Shown here: positions 26,001 through 32,300 of the stretch, in pieces
Layout of the letters: each line of letters opens with the position of its first letter
How positions within the stretch are numbered: position 1 is the stretch's first letter
NCBI GenBank assembly: GCA_021186555.1
Contig: JAJKFL010000003.1
Coordinates: 52,055,130 to 52,119,129, forward strand
Direction of reading: 5' to 3'
DNA: 64,000 nucleotides
From: Reticulitermes speratus
Taxonomy: Eukaryota; Arthropoda; Insecta; Blattodea; Rhinotermitidae
The notes under the pieces: model-generated
Seen by the model: only the letters and a program-made list of their open reading frames with translations
Databases searched by the model: none
Told to the model about the DNA's origin: nothing
Program-made: the position numbers and the translations under genes

Positions 26001-26423
26001 TGCTTATAGGAAGACCACTGTCTTAACCAGTCTATTTATGGCAGGAAAAAAACTCAAAACTGTTATTTTGATGTAGTTCGAAATTAATTTATACGTGGTC
26101 CTCACTTTAAATTTCAAAGTCCATGAAACTGCAGCAAGTTTTACTCTTTAGACATTACAAGATTAGCAGACACAGTAATATAACAAATATTCGTATTAGT
26201 ACTCACTCTGCATCGCCCAGTAACTGGCATTAATCTGGTCCACATACATTTGAAAATGTTTCTCACACAGTTTATTGTTCAAAGCCTTGGACAAGGAAGG
26301 CCATGTTTCTTGAACATATTTAATATTTAAATAAGGTAGCACACCTTTCCACTGATGAGCAGTCACACAATTTCCCAAAAGAGGTACAAATATTAGTACA
26401 TAAACCTGAAGCATCAGCAACAT
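1560..26423 (-). CDS. Nose resistant to fluoxetine protein 6-like (NRF domain + acyltransferase 3), 13 exons, 733 aa
   Basis: Coding exons, in order: 26423-26207, 25449-25205, 21714-21521, 19587-19523, 17467-17274, 16123-15960, 14710-14542, 12884-12691, 6990-6858, 5974-5785, 4350-4208, 2690-2582, 1744-1560 (stop 1562-1560). All have AG acceptors and GT donors and every phase agrees; the exon 9 donor (GTACTA) is weak. Residues 1-19 are a signal peptide; about 40-215 form the NRF domain with paired cysteines ([24 protein letters not shown]). About 219-240 is the first membrane segment. Residues about 280-670 are the acyltransferase-3 domain with the family marks [55 protein letters not shown] and [12 protein letters not shown], and about ten hydrophobic segments. 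The last exon is a hydrophilic, Lys/Glu-rich tail. The family founder, C. elegans nrf-6, is linked to fluoxetine sensitivity and lipid/yolk transport; insects carry many copies of unknown substrate. I chose the ATG at 26423 because it aligns with the ATG of the tandem paralog at 222. Confidence 0.92.
1999..2332. mobile_element. TIR element (MITE), TA-flanked
   Basis: The ends are inverted copies: TAGTAGGC.CTCGATTTAACGG on the left and CCGTTAAATCGAGGGCCTACTG on the right, set between TATA/TA dinucleotides. There is no coding capacity inside. This fits a Tc1/mariner-type MITE. It lies in the last intron of the NRF-6-like gene. Confidence 0.75.
3850..4130 (+). mobile_element. tRNA-derived SINE, type A
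   Basis: It starts with a tRNA-like A box (CCATGGCTCAGGCAGTTAG) and B box (GTTCGATCCCGGGTT) and then has a body ending in GGGGCCCTTCACCC. The insertion is flanked by a direct repeat AATACCTATT at both ends. The same family recurs at 7092, 17618 and 18945 on the minus strand. Confidence 0.85.
4520..4990. repeat. Long palindrome inside an inverted-repeat element
   Basis: A nearly perfect hairpin occupies about 4850-4943: the left arm ACAAAAGAATGGTGCGGTTT is mirrored by AAACCGCACCATTCGTTTGT around a TATA-rich centre. Outer arms (TACGTAAGTCCGAGATTATAC and its inverted partner about 4930-4960) extend it. The flanking 4520-4830 segment has further TACGTAA motifs. No coding sequence is seen. Confidence 0.75.
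5147..5375 (-). mobile_element. tRNA-derived SINE, type B
   Basis: On the minus strand it begins GGTGGCGCAGTTGGTTGAGGC and has the B-box GGTTCGATTCC, followed by a body ending in CCTGGAGCACTAAGGGCC. Members of the same family are at 6503, 20046, 29745 and 36478. Confidence 0.82.
6036..6225. repeat. Fold-back repeat, CGUC family (copy 2)
   Basis: The arms CTTCTGGGATGTTACGCAG and CTGCGTAATATCCAAGAAG are inverted, with ACCGACGTTTCGGGACAAC mirrored by TGTCCTGAAAAGTCGGTA. Read on the minus strand the inner part is a hammerhead-like core with one extra base in the CUGAAGA box, so it is degenerate. It lies in the intron between exons 9 and 10 of the NRF-6-like gene. Confidence 0.82.
6503..6755 (-). 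mobile_element. tRNA-derived SINE, type B
   Basis: The minus strand shows the tRNA-like head (GGTGGCGTAGTTGGTTGAGGC, then GGTTCGATTCCCGATG) at 6752-6690 and the body with GTCGACTCAGGCTG and the tail CCCTAAGGGCG. It has lost little sequence relative to the copy at 20046. Confidence 0.82.
7092..7590 (-). mobile_element. tRNA-derived SINE, type A, split by a nested element
   Basis: The tail half (GGGCCCCGCAGCAGATGC) is at 7098-7200 and the head half (with the inverted B box GGGATCGAACCCGGGC) at 7440-7585. About 235 bases of a fold-back element separate the halves; joined, they match the uninterrupted copies at 17618 and 18945. Confidence 0.8.
7205..7440. mobile_element. Fold-back element inserted into the SINE
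   Basis: The arms ATTCAAAAACACCAAATGGA and its inverse near 7415-7436 match, as do ACTGTATAGTTCTTTAAAAC and its inverse at 7370-7400. The left outer part reads ATCACCGTGCATCTT, the same ACCGTGCAT end motif seen in the hammerhead-bearing elements at 50183, 57461 and 58480. No hammerhead core is visible inside this copy. Confidence 0.7.
7667..7709 (-). ncRNA. Hammerhead-ribozyme-like motif, degenerate
   Basis: Minus strand: stem I CTCC/GGAG, box CUGAAGG (the last A of CUGANGA is G), one extra U, stem II GACU/AGUC, GAAA, stem III CAUG, then UC before GGAG. All stems pair, but the conserved A9 is changed, so activity is doubtful. It lies in the sense orientation of the NRF-6-like gene, in the intron between exons 8 and 9. 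Confidence 0.5.
8345..10415. repeat. Minisatellite, 90/91-bp unit, about 23 copies
   Basis: The unit is 90 bp (variant 91 bp with GCACAG in place of GCCAG) and repeats with very few substitutions. Unit variants carry TTCCTTG, TTACTTG or TTCCGTG at the same site. Read on the minus strand, the unit encodes [18 protein letters not shown], which matches the C-terminal end of the LINE fragment that begins right at its 3' border (10383 onward). The 91-bp units keep the ancestral LINE frame ([10 protein letters not shown]), the 90-bp units shift it to a stop. The long open frames across the array are a by-product of the 90-bp period (a multiple of 3) and are not genes. Confidence 0.95.
10383..11050 (-). 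pseudogene. Degenerate LINE (non-LTR retrotransposon) ORF C-terminus
   Basis: The minus-strand frames give [54 protein letters not shown] and SKHDIK in order, and further upstream [15 protein letters not shown] and [12 protein letters not shown]. These are the characteristic blocks that follow the reverse transcriptase in a widespread animal LINE group (DVA.P.D..., KEAEKI.KY.DL..E, GA.GTISK, HEIKELQKTAILGTAH). Stops and frame changes break it, so it is a relic. The clade is not assigned. Its 3' end merges into the 90-bp minisatellite. Confidence 0.85.
11655..11830 (+). mobile_element. Diverged type A SINE
   Basis: CCATGGCTCCAGCGGTTA..., then GTGGCACTGGGACAAATGTCCTTC and TCACTCCAATTATTCTCCAT correspond to the head and body of the type A SINE, but the B box is eroded (CGAGGCCAGCATAGAGTCGATC). 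An (ATTGA)n stretch at 11570-11642 lies just before it. Confidence 0.55.
11998..12625. repeat. Minisatellite, 35-bp unit, about 18 copies
   Basis: The unit GCCGTTACCTACAGTTACAC + AGAATTATACGTTAT repeats with alternating ACACAG/ATACAG and ACGTT/ACCTT variants. One unit near 12310 has two inserted bases. The array ends only about 65 bases before the donor side of exon 8 (12691) of the NRF-6-like gene. Long open frames here are a repeat artefact. Confidence 0.93.
12905..13045. repeat. Fold-back repeat fragment, CGUC family
   Basis: GGGAAGTTACGCCGTGTCGAGTGGTATG at 12940-12967 matches the arm of the family (GGGATGTTACGCAGCGTCGTGTGGTA). Only one arm and part of the centre remain. Confidence 0.55.
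13335..13562 (+). pseudogene. LINE 3' end fragment, same family as 51314
   Basis: The translated [19 protein letters not shown] matches the [19 protein letters not shown] segment of the longer copy at 51314-51864, followed by the shared 3' end CTTCTCAAGAAGGACTC. Stops break the frame after LQEIG. The normal (TTAG)n tail follows and is greatly expanded in this copy. Confidence 0.8.
13563..14070. repeat. (TTAG)n/(TTGG)n microsatellite grown from a LINE tail
   Basis: It starts as TTAGTTAG, shifts to TTGGTTGG with GTTGTT interruptions, returns to TTAGTTAG at about 14005 and ends in CAGTCAGTCAGT. The LINE copy at 51314 carries the same type of tail with only four TTAG units. The glycine/valine/tryptophan-rich open frames here are not genes. 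Confidence 0.92.
14085..14142. repeat. Short perfect palindrome
   Basis: ATATTTATTCAATGTCAGTT is mirrored by AACTGACATTGAATAAATAT around GCACACAAC. On RNA it would be a stable 22-bp hairpin. It sits directly after the microsatellite, in the intron between exons 7 and 8 of the NRF-6-like gene. Confidence 0.85.
15411..15490 (+). pseudogene. Small LINE fragment, family of 51314
   Basis: The translated [18 protein letters not shown] corresponds to [17 protein letters not shown] of the copy at 51314-51864. Only this short piece is recognisable and it is followed by stops. Confidence 0.6.
16597..17118 (+). mobile_element. Composite type C SINE (one head, three body segments)
   Basis: The head CCAGTGGCCGTGCGGTCTAAG... 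with B box GGGTTCGAATC is at 16597-16665. It is followed by a body of one type (16675-16795, ending AAAGGGGAAAACCCAGG and an A run), a second copy of that body (16812-16945, ending in an A run), and then the usual type C body (16955-17112, GGGGGCATGGATGTCTG... to AGGCCCCC). The usual arrangement, one head and one body, is at 62881 and 63703. Confidence 0.75.
17618..17907 (-). mobile_element. tRNA-derived SINE, type A
   Basis: It is full length on the minus strand: head GGCCATGCAATGGCTCAGGCGG at 17907, B box GGGTTCGATTCCGGGCC, body and tail GGACCCCGCAGCAGATGC (inverted sense) near 17620. Confidence 0.85.
18193..18320 (+). mobile_element. Type C SINE body, 5'-truncated
   Basis: GACGGGCTGGTCACTCGTCCAGGCGGTCCTAC to GGGCTGTCGAGCCATTGGAAAA matches the 3' body of the copies at 62881 and 63703. 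An A run and a (TA)n stretch follow. Confidence 0.7.
18945..19222 (-). mobile_element. tRNA-derived SINE, type A
   Basis: Full length on the minus strand with head GGCCGTGCCATGGCTCAGGC at 19219 and B box GGTTCAATCCCGGG near 19155; the tail GAAGGGCCCCGCAGCAG lies near 18950 next to a long T run. Confidence 0.85.
20046..20340 (+). mobile_element. tRNA-derived SINE, type B
   Basis: The head is GGCGCAGTTGGTTGAGGCAC, the B box GGGTTCGATTCC, and the body contains GGGGTCGACTCAGCC and ends in CTCAGGGCCTGTCCAGGCC. A remnant of the CGUC fold-back family (GGCGTAACATCCCAGAAG) follows at about 20410. Confidence 0.85.
20870..21095 (+). mobile_element. tRNA-derived SINE, type D, 5'-truncated
   Basis: It starts at GAATCCTGGTGGGGGCG just after the B box and runs through GGGGCCCACCCAGCC, AGCGGCCGGGGCGTGG and AGAGTAGAGCTGTACC to ACATTACCTTTACC. 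The full-length relative is at 23458 on the minus strand. Confidence 0.78.
22150..22385. repeat. Dispersed repeat with GACAGA-rich end
   Basis: GGTCTTCATGTAAAGTGTCC... followed by ...CAAATTTCATGAAAATCC, a GACAGA-rich run and TCGCTTTTCGCAATTTT recurs, diverged, at 15165-15360, 31160-31240, 32245-32310 and 53945-54110. No coding function is seen; it may be the non-coding part of an unidentified retroelement. Confidence 0.6.
22627..22772. repeat. Minisatellite, 21-bp unit, 7 copies
   Basis: The unit CAGTACCTTCCCAGACGCGG + T repeats seven times with single-base variation. A (TATTAC/TATTAG)n microsatellite lies just before it at about 22470-22525. The open frames through it (STFPDAV repeats) follow from the 21-bp period. 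Confidence 0.9.
22935..23230. mobile_element. Inverted-repeat element with a hammerhead-like core
   Basis: The left arm AAACCAAACAAATGCACACATG (about 22953) is mirrored by CATGTGTGTATTTGTTTGGT (about 23193-23212), with further inverted parts AGCCTTTCACTACTGCTACAT / ATATGTAGGAGCAGTGAAAG. On the minus strand 23040-23001 reads CUGAGGA, U, GGCACC..GUGCC, GAAA, CAUG, UA, but the bases flanking it do not pair as stem I, so the motif is probably dead. Confidence 0.7.
23458..23742 (-). mobile_element. tRNA-derived SINE, type D, full length
   Basis: On the minus strand it begins GCGATAGCTCAGTCGGTATAG, with B box GGGATCGAATCCC, then GGGGCCCACCCAGCCTCC, AGCGGCCGGGGCGTGG and AAAGAAAGAGTAGAGC, and ends at the GGGGTGAACTTTACC stretch near 23460. 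Confidence 0.87.
23785..23990. mobile_element. Inverted-repeat element carrying a hammerhead ribozyme
   Basis: Arms ACAAATTACACACCAAC + AAAATGCACTATATTTTC and GAAAATAGTGCATTTCGTTG + ATGTATAATTTGTG are inverted. The left outer part is ATCGTGCATTTTTACAATTC, close to the ACCGTGCAT end motif of the related elements. One hammerhead core is inside on the minus strand (next entry). It lies in intron 2 of the NRF-6-like gene. Confidence 0.75.
23862..23904 (-). ncRNA. Hammerhead ribozyme candidate (sense in NRF-6-like intron 2)
   Basis: Minus strand: stem I CCCC/GGGG (23904-23901 with 23865-23862), CUGAUGA (23900-23894), one extra U, stem II GGCC UUGUAAA GGUC, GAAA (23877-23874), small stem III CAUGCG, then UA (cleavage would fall after A at 23866). 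All core bases of the CUGANGA/GAAA consensus are intact. Type I topology with a very short stem III is known from hammerheads in Penelope-like elements and metazoan retrozymes; the family link and activity are inference. Confidence 0.72.
24130..24290. repeat. Fold-back repeat, CGUC family
   Basis: AGAGTTACCGGCGTATCGAAGG...CTTCAAGGTCAAGCAG on the left and CTTCGAAACGTCTGTAAGTC...GGCATAACATCCCAGAAG on the right form inverted arms. The core is diverged. It lies in intron 2 of the NRF-6-like gene. Confidence 0.7.
24353..25280. repeat. Tandem duplication of about 275 bp, differing by a SINE
   Basis: Copy 1 is 24353-24625 and copy 2 is 24626-25280. Both hold the same 110-bp A segment (GCCTTAATATAAACGAG... 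to CGGTAATAAA) and 165-bp B segment, with a single base difference seen (GGCATGTCG against GGCACGTCG). Copy 2 has a 400-bp SINE between A and B; copy 1 has only its last 20 bases (CTAGTCCACCGAGGGCGACA). Segment B contains the 3' part of exon 2 of the NRF-6-like gene and its donor, so copy 1 holds a partial, probably unused exon 2. Confidence 0.9.
24732..25133 (-). mobile_element. tRNA-derived SINE, type E, with target-site duplication
   Basis: On the minus strand it begins GTCGCCCTCGGTGGACTAGTGG and has B box GGTTCGATCCCGACCG, then a body to CCATGGAAGAAG. The 13-bp sequence TTCGGTAATAAAT flanks it on both sides (24720-24732 and 25136-25148). Confidence 0.85.
25495..25683. repeat. Fold-back repeat, CGUC family, with hammerhead-like core in both arms
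   Basis: Arms CTTCTGAGATGTTACGC / GCGTAACATCTCAGAAG and GTCGACAGTAGATACCG / CGGTAACTATTTACTGTCGAC are inverted. Inside, GACCCTGAAGA is present on both strands (25571-25561 minus, about 25605-25615 plus). The element lies in intron 1 of the NRF-6-like gene, between the signal-peptide exon and exon 2. Confidence 0.82.
25530..25570 (-). ncRNA. Hammerhead-like motif, CGUC family
   Basis: Minus strand: stem I ACC/GGU (25570-25568 with 25532-25530), CUGAAGA (25567-25561), spacer, stem II GAAAC/GUUUC, GAAA (25540-25537), ACGU-type minimal stem III and a GUC cleavage triplet directly before GGU. There are three more unpaired bases before stem II than in the other members, so this copy is probably weakened. 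With a loop-less stem III, cleavage would need two molecules pairing as a dimer, as known for short-stem-III hammerheads. Confidence 0.5.
25855..25995. repeat. Fold-back repeat, CGUC family, diverged
   Basis: CTTCTGCAACGTGACACCGCGTAGTCTGGTAGAC and GAAACGTCTGTAACCATCTACC...GTGTTGC form diverged inverted arms. It is in intron 1 of the NRF-6-like gene. Confidence 0.65.
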
Positions 26424-29348
26424 GGCTGCTATTTCTGCTCTGTGTGACGACTGTGAACAACACAGTTGAATCAACTTACGTTTTTAACTGAAACTTTATG
26501 TTACTTTAGTAAGATCTTATCAGACCATTCTTCAGTGTCGGGTCATGCGTTCTTCACATCTCGTAACTGGCGCACTGAATGTTTTAAATTTTCTGTCATA
26601 TGTGGGTGCTCTCTGAGAAGATTTGCTGCTTAAGGACACACATTATATTTCATTATCATAACAGAGTAAAACAAACTACAATGTTATCTAATCAGTTTTT
26701 TCTCAAGGTATCAGAAATTTATCTGCATACTATATACGTCCTATACAATCTCTAATGAAATTAGGTGAAAGATTATAAAAATGCTAGATTTGAGGTCCGC
26801 ACGGCTATGTTGATTAAGATTGACGTTTTCTGATATATGATGCCGTTTCGATTTGTATGCATTTACCGATTGCTGCCGCCATATTTAGGGTAATCCAAAG
26901 AAGACGTTATGAAAACATTTCTGTTCCTCGCTGTATTTGATCTTGAGGAACGTCAGTTTCAATGTAAACTTCACGCCTGCGTCATAAAATAAACTTCATT
27001 ATCATTTTAGGTATTTCTGTCGACGATCAAGTTCCCGCTCGTGGCTTACAGTTTAGCAGATGTACACTTGGTGGAAGCACAATCAGCTGAGATTGCCATG
27101 ACATCTTTTAAGTAAAGATATAAATTCGTTGTTTTAGTTACAGAATAAGTCAGGAAGTAGCGTCGGTCATCACGCTTACGGTGTGTAGTTGGGGTCATTG
27201 TGCTGAATGAGCCTGAGTGTGTTGTCGTGCTTTATGCTTATTGTTAGTGCTATAAAATTTGTTTAACGTACTTCGGTTTTCCCTGGTGACAAGCTGACAC
27301 ACTTTTTGATTGTGAAGCCTGTCTGCATCGTTTTCGGAGGTTAAGTAGGTATTTACGTCGTTTTGACACCACCCCCATTGAGATGTGGTGTGCAAATATC
27401 GAGTTAACCCATCGACCTTAATACCTTCTGCAAGGAAATTGTGGTATTACATAGTGCACAATGCTGACTTTGCAATGTGTGTAAACCATAAACTTTCAAT
27501 TATGTGCACTGATTTCGTTTTTGCATATCATTGACACCTGTGTAGTTGCGTGTGGTCAGGGCAGCCAACTTTTCGAATCATATATTCGACATACCGGTAC
27601 CATTCTTTTGTTGGGTGGTATAAATTACGTTAACAACTGTCATAGTTACAGATTCTAATGATACAAACCCAGTAATGGGAAAGCCCATCATGGTTTATGA
27701 TCCTTTAACTTCAGGCCAGTCTCACCCAAACAGTTCCTCAGTTGTGTGTATGGGTGTTTCCCAAGAGTTTTTGTACCAGCTTTGTGTATGTTTGTTTGTG
27801 GCCTATTTAATGACACTGTCACTATGTCAGATTATGTAGTGTCAATGGTAGCATGATTGGTGAAAAAGGATTGGTAAGGATGAAGAAGGAAGCAGTCGTG
27901 GCATTTGTCTGTAGTCTGATGAAACCATGAAACAAGTCTGATTCACCATGCGAATGAGTCAGAAACATTACTGCTTGAACCAACCTGCTAAGTTCCAATT
28001 CTGTAAATTTTTCTTGCTTCACCCACCATTTTTTGTTTCTTTGCTTGTTTCTCAACTAGCTAAGCAGCAAACAGCTTCTTCAGAAGAACCCTTTCCCATT
28101 GAGATATCCCATACTCTTCTTCAAAGTTGTTCCCTCTTACACTGTTGAAAGCATCTGGAAATTGCAGATTTTAGAATGTGTCGCAGACATATTCACTGGT
28201 GAAGTACTTAGAACTGAGTACCGTTGTAGTCTTCATTGAGGGGAATAGAGCAATGCCAGTTTCTGCCATCACTTGAGAAAATATAGCTACCATCAGCATA
28301 TACAAACAGTTGAAAATTCTACTCTACTTAGGAATAAGCTTATTTAAATGTCACTGATTATTATAAAACCAAGATTGAAAAAGAATAAGTACAACCATAA
28401 CACCTTTGTAACACTATAGCCATTTTTAATTTGAGTAGAAACCGTTTCTAGAATTGTTTTCATGAAGTATCACATAAAATTTAGCTCCACTTTCCACAGA
28501 AGTGCATAGAATATTTCGATCACACCTCACGCAATGTTTTTGCTCTGGTTATTTTCAATTTCGATTTTATTTTTCCATTGATTGAATTTAGTTACAATGA
28601 ACATAAGGATGTAGAAATTGTCTTAAATCACTATATAAAAATTATGACATACAATATATCTGTAGATACTTGTCGAAGATAAGATATTATGTATACAATA
28701 ACCAGTTGAAATAATTTGTACAATAATAAAATGAGTAAATATGTAATAAATAATCTCTGGTTAGTAACAATTTTCTGTACTAATAATCTCTTCATATAGC
28801 AATGCTTTCACAACTGAATGTATTATATAACTATATTCAAGGATGACTTTGGATAATGAATTAGGAAGTATATGGACTGTTTTTCTTAATTATAGTTTAT
28901 TTAAATGTGTTGCCAGTAACTTGGAAATCATCAAATGGAATAATGAATTGGAAAGGATGTGGAAGGAAGTGATCATGGCTGAATTTGAGGTACTAACCCA
29001 TCAGTTCTGTAAAGGAATGAGGAAATCCTTGGCCTCCCAAAGTTTAAGGGAGCAGGCTTTTAAACTACAAAACAGAAAGTTTGTCAGCATTGGGAAGCTT
29101 GGTGACAAAATTGTGCAAACCATTCTGTATTAACATTTGTTAACATTTGAACCACATACTAGATAAGATAAGATGACAGGTCATTGAACTGCGCTTGTAT
29201 GTTGGTCTTGTGTAACAGAAAGTATGCAAACATGCCAATGTAAATGTTATTTTATAGGTTCTTTGAATTGAGCAATACACCATCTGTGCAGCAAAACGTA
29301 TTTTTCATCTGTTGTGTGTTTCAGGTTTGAAACTAGTAGCATATTATA
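26424..29348. other. Divergent intergenic region (NRF-6-like / Gnpda)
   Basis: No coding exon was recognised. The 26424-26620 part is the presumed promoter and 5' UTR of the NRF-6-like gene; the block GATAAGATCTT (minus, about 26509-26519) with CATAAAG just downstream is also found upstream of the tandem paralog at the window start. A splice acceptor (GTGTGTTTCAG, ending at 29323) just before the Gnpda ATG implies a non-coding first exon further left, perhaps in the CpG-containing stretch 26.8-27.6 kb, but I could not place it. The 96-codon open frame at 28843-29133 resembles segments near 29600 and 61195 and looks repetitive. Confidence 0.5.
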
Positions 29349-32300
29349 ATGAGACTGGTGACTTTGGAAACAGCAGACAAGGTAGCTGAGTGGTCAGCCA
29401 AATATGTTGTCAAGAGAATTAATGACTTCAACCCTGGACCTGATAAGTACTTTGTCCTCGGACTGCCAACAGGTAAATAACAAAAACAGTTCAACAGTGT
29501 TGACAGATTACACAGTGCTGTTTACTTCATATACGATGTATTGTGTGTTTATTAGGTTATGTAATGTTTTAAACTGTGTCAATTGTGTAAGGTTTATATC
29601 ATATTGGGAATGATGTGGAAGGAAGTAGTGTTTGCCTGTTTCAAGCCCACAATTGGACATGATACTGAGCCACTTCCATCCACCGCCCCTCCTCACAATA
29701 TTTCTTCCTGAGATCCATCAAATATTATCCCCCATTGGGGGTACATGGTGGCACAGTTGGTTGAGGCACTGCACTGCAAGCCAGAAGGTCGCGGGTCTGA
29801 TTCCCGATGGGGTCATTGGAATTTTTCATTGACATAATCCTTCCGGTCGCACTATGACCCTGGGGTCGACTCAGCCTCTAACAGAAATGAGTACCAGGAG
29901 TATTTCCTGGGGGTAAAAGGCGGCCGGTGCGTAGGGCTGACAACCTTACCACCTTCATGTGCCAATTGTCTTGAAATCTGGGAGCCTCAACCTCCTGGAA
30001 CCCTAAGGGCCTGTCCAGGCCTGTAATGGGATTGCTTTTATTATCCCCCATCTGTTTTTCTTCCCAAGTGGGCGTTTTCCAAGAGATTTCCTCCACATCC
30101 TGTATGTATGTCTCATATCCCCCTTCTTAGCCACTACCCATATATCATTGCCTTGTTTGTTTTGCCATCCTAACGTGTACTAGGTGACCGCATTGAATCC
30201 AATTAATTTTGAAGCAGCAATGTCAGGTTTTGTATGATTATAGGTAGCACTCCTCTGGGGATGTATAAAAAGCTGATTGAATACCACGTTGCTGGTAAGA
30301 TCTCCTTCAAGTACGTGAAAACATTCAACATGGACGAGTATGTTGGTGAGTTTGTTTACCATGGAGTAGCTAATAGTCTGTGGGCTAGTCAAGAGGTTCC
30401 CCCACATTTTATGGAACCCAGATATCACAAGAGCCTTCAAAAGAGCCGGCTAGTGGTGTCTAACATGAGCTAGATGAATTCAGTGCACACTGTCCCATCT
30501 GTTATGTCCATTTAATATTATCCTCCCATCTATGCATAGGTTTTCAAAGTGGTCTGTAATAGACTGCAAATTTAAATGACATTCCTTAAAATCTGACAGT
30601 GTTTCTTTGGTGTATTTCTCTAAGCTTTTATTTCATGAGTTTTCCCCTTTATTTTGTGCTCACTTGTATTTAGTGTAGATTAATTCTGACAGAACCTGTT
30701 GATTCATCTGTGCTGGTTTTCAGATTTGCCTAGGAATCATCCTGAGAGTTATCACTATTACATGTGGAATAACTTCTTCAAGCATATTGACATAGATCCT
30801 GCCAATGTTCATATTTTGGATGGTAATGCACCAAACCTCCAAGAAGAATGTGATGCATTTGAGAGAAAAATAACAGAAGCCGGAGGAGTTGAACTATTTA
30901 TTGGAGGTGAAAAAGTAAAATGTTTACTTTGTTTCTGCTGTACACTGTCCATCCTTTACCATCCTGTCAAATACAGCAGTATCTCCTAACAAGGTTTCCA
31001 TTTTCTTGTTCCTTTTTGGTGTGTTCACGACAAAAAGTTGCGAAAATCTGTTTAGTAGTAGCTTCATCATGTCTGCGTGTGTACCTGTCCTTTTGTAAAG
31101 ACTCAGTAGCAGCCGAACAGATTTCCGTGAAGTTTTTTGTGGGGGATTTTACTAAACTTTGCAGCACATTCCAGTTTGGGTTAAAATCAGACACTAATAG
31201 TGCATACTTTACATGAAGACCAACGTATTTCTGCATGCATCTCAAGTATAGTCTCTGTATTAGTTGCTGATTATTAATTGGACCAAAAAATGTTTCAAAC
31301 AAAAGTTGCAGAAAAAAATGATACACACTAATTTTATATCCAGTCATGAATTTCAAGTGTAAAATTAGTCACGAGCCAAATTCAGTGATGACTGGTGACC
31401 AGGTGACCATATTTAAGACCCCTGCACATACATATTAATCATTTTATGACACTTAACAGTATAGTGCCTATTTTTTATGCATTAGGTATTGGCCCAGATG
31501 GACATATAGCCTTCAATGAACCAGGATCATCCCTGGTATCAAGGACAAGAGTAAAGACATTAGCTCAAGACACCTTGGAAGCCAATGCGCGCTTCTTTGG
31601 AAATGATATCTCCAAAGTTCCTAAGCAAGCCTTGACAGTAGGTGTTGGTACTGTTATGGATGCCAAGGAGGTAAGCTTGATATGCAATTTCAGCTCAGTT
31701 GTTAAGTAATTGGCTCTGAAAGCAGAAAGACTCACCATCACTAACGTCAAACCCCATTTCTTGGATATAACTACCTGCTTAATTGAGGGAGCAAGGATAT
31801 CTTAGGTGGTAAGGTGGCTAAGCTGCAGGCTGGATGACCAAGGAAACTGGAGTTTGACTCCCAGCAGGAGCAAAAGATATTTTGTTTCTCCAGTATTCAG
31901 ACTGGCCCTGGAGTCCACCCAGCCTTCTACCGAATGAGTACTTAGACTTTTTCCTCAGGCTTTCATCTCTATTCGCAATCATATAAAACAACAACAAAAT
32001 TTGTTCTTTCATTTTAGTGCTTTTAACGTTGGTTTATACAGTTCCTGTACAGGAAACAGTAAGCATTTTTTTAATTATTCTCTGGATTGCATAACAAGGT
32101 TCATACTGAGTCACGTTGACAATACTGTAGAGTGCTTAGTAAAACCACCTTTTAGTCAATCTTTCTGCAGGCATAAGACAACACAAGAACTGCTGAATGG
32201 ATTTTATCACGTTTCATATTTGGGAATTGTACTGTGTGGTTAAGATGTCCCAGTTTTGGTTTAAATCGGACAGTAACAATGAACACTTTACATAAAGACC

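Noticed and set aside
28843-29133. 96-codon open frame between NRF-6-like and Gnpda
   Set aside because: No recognisable domain or splice context; parts of it resemble sequence near 29600 and 61195, which points to a dispersed repeat.
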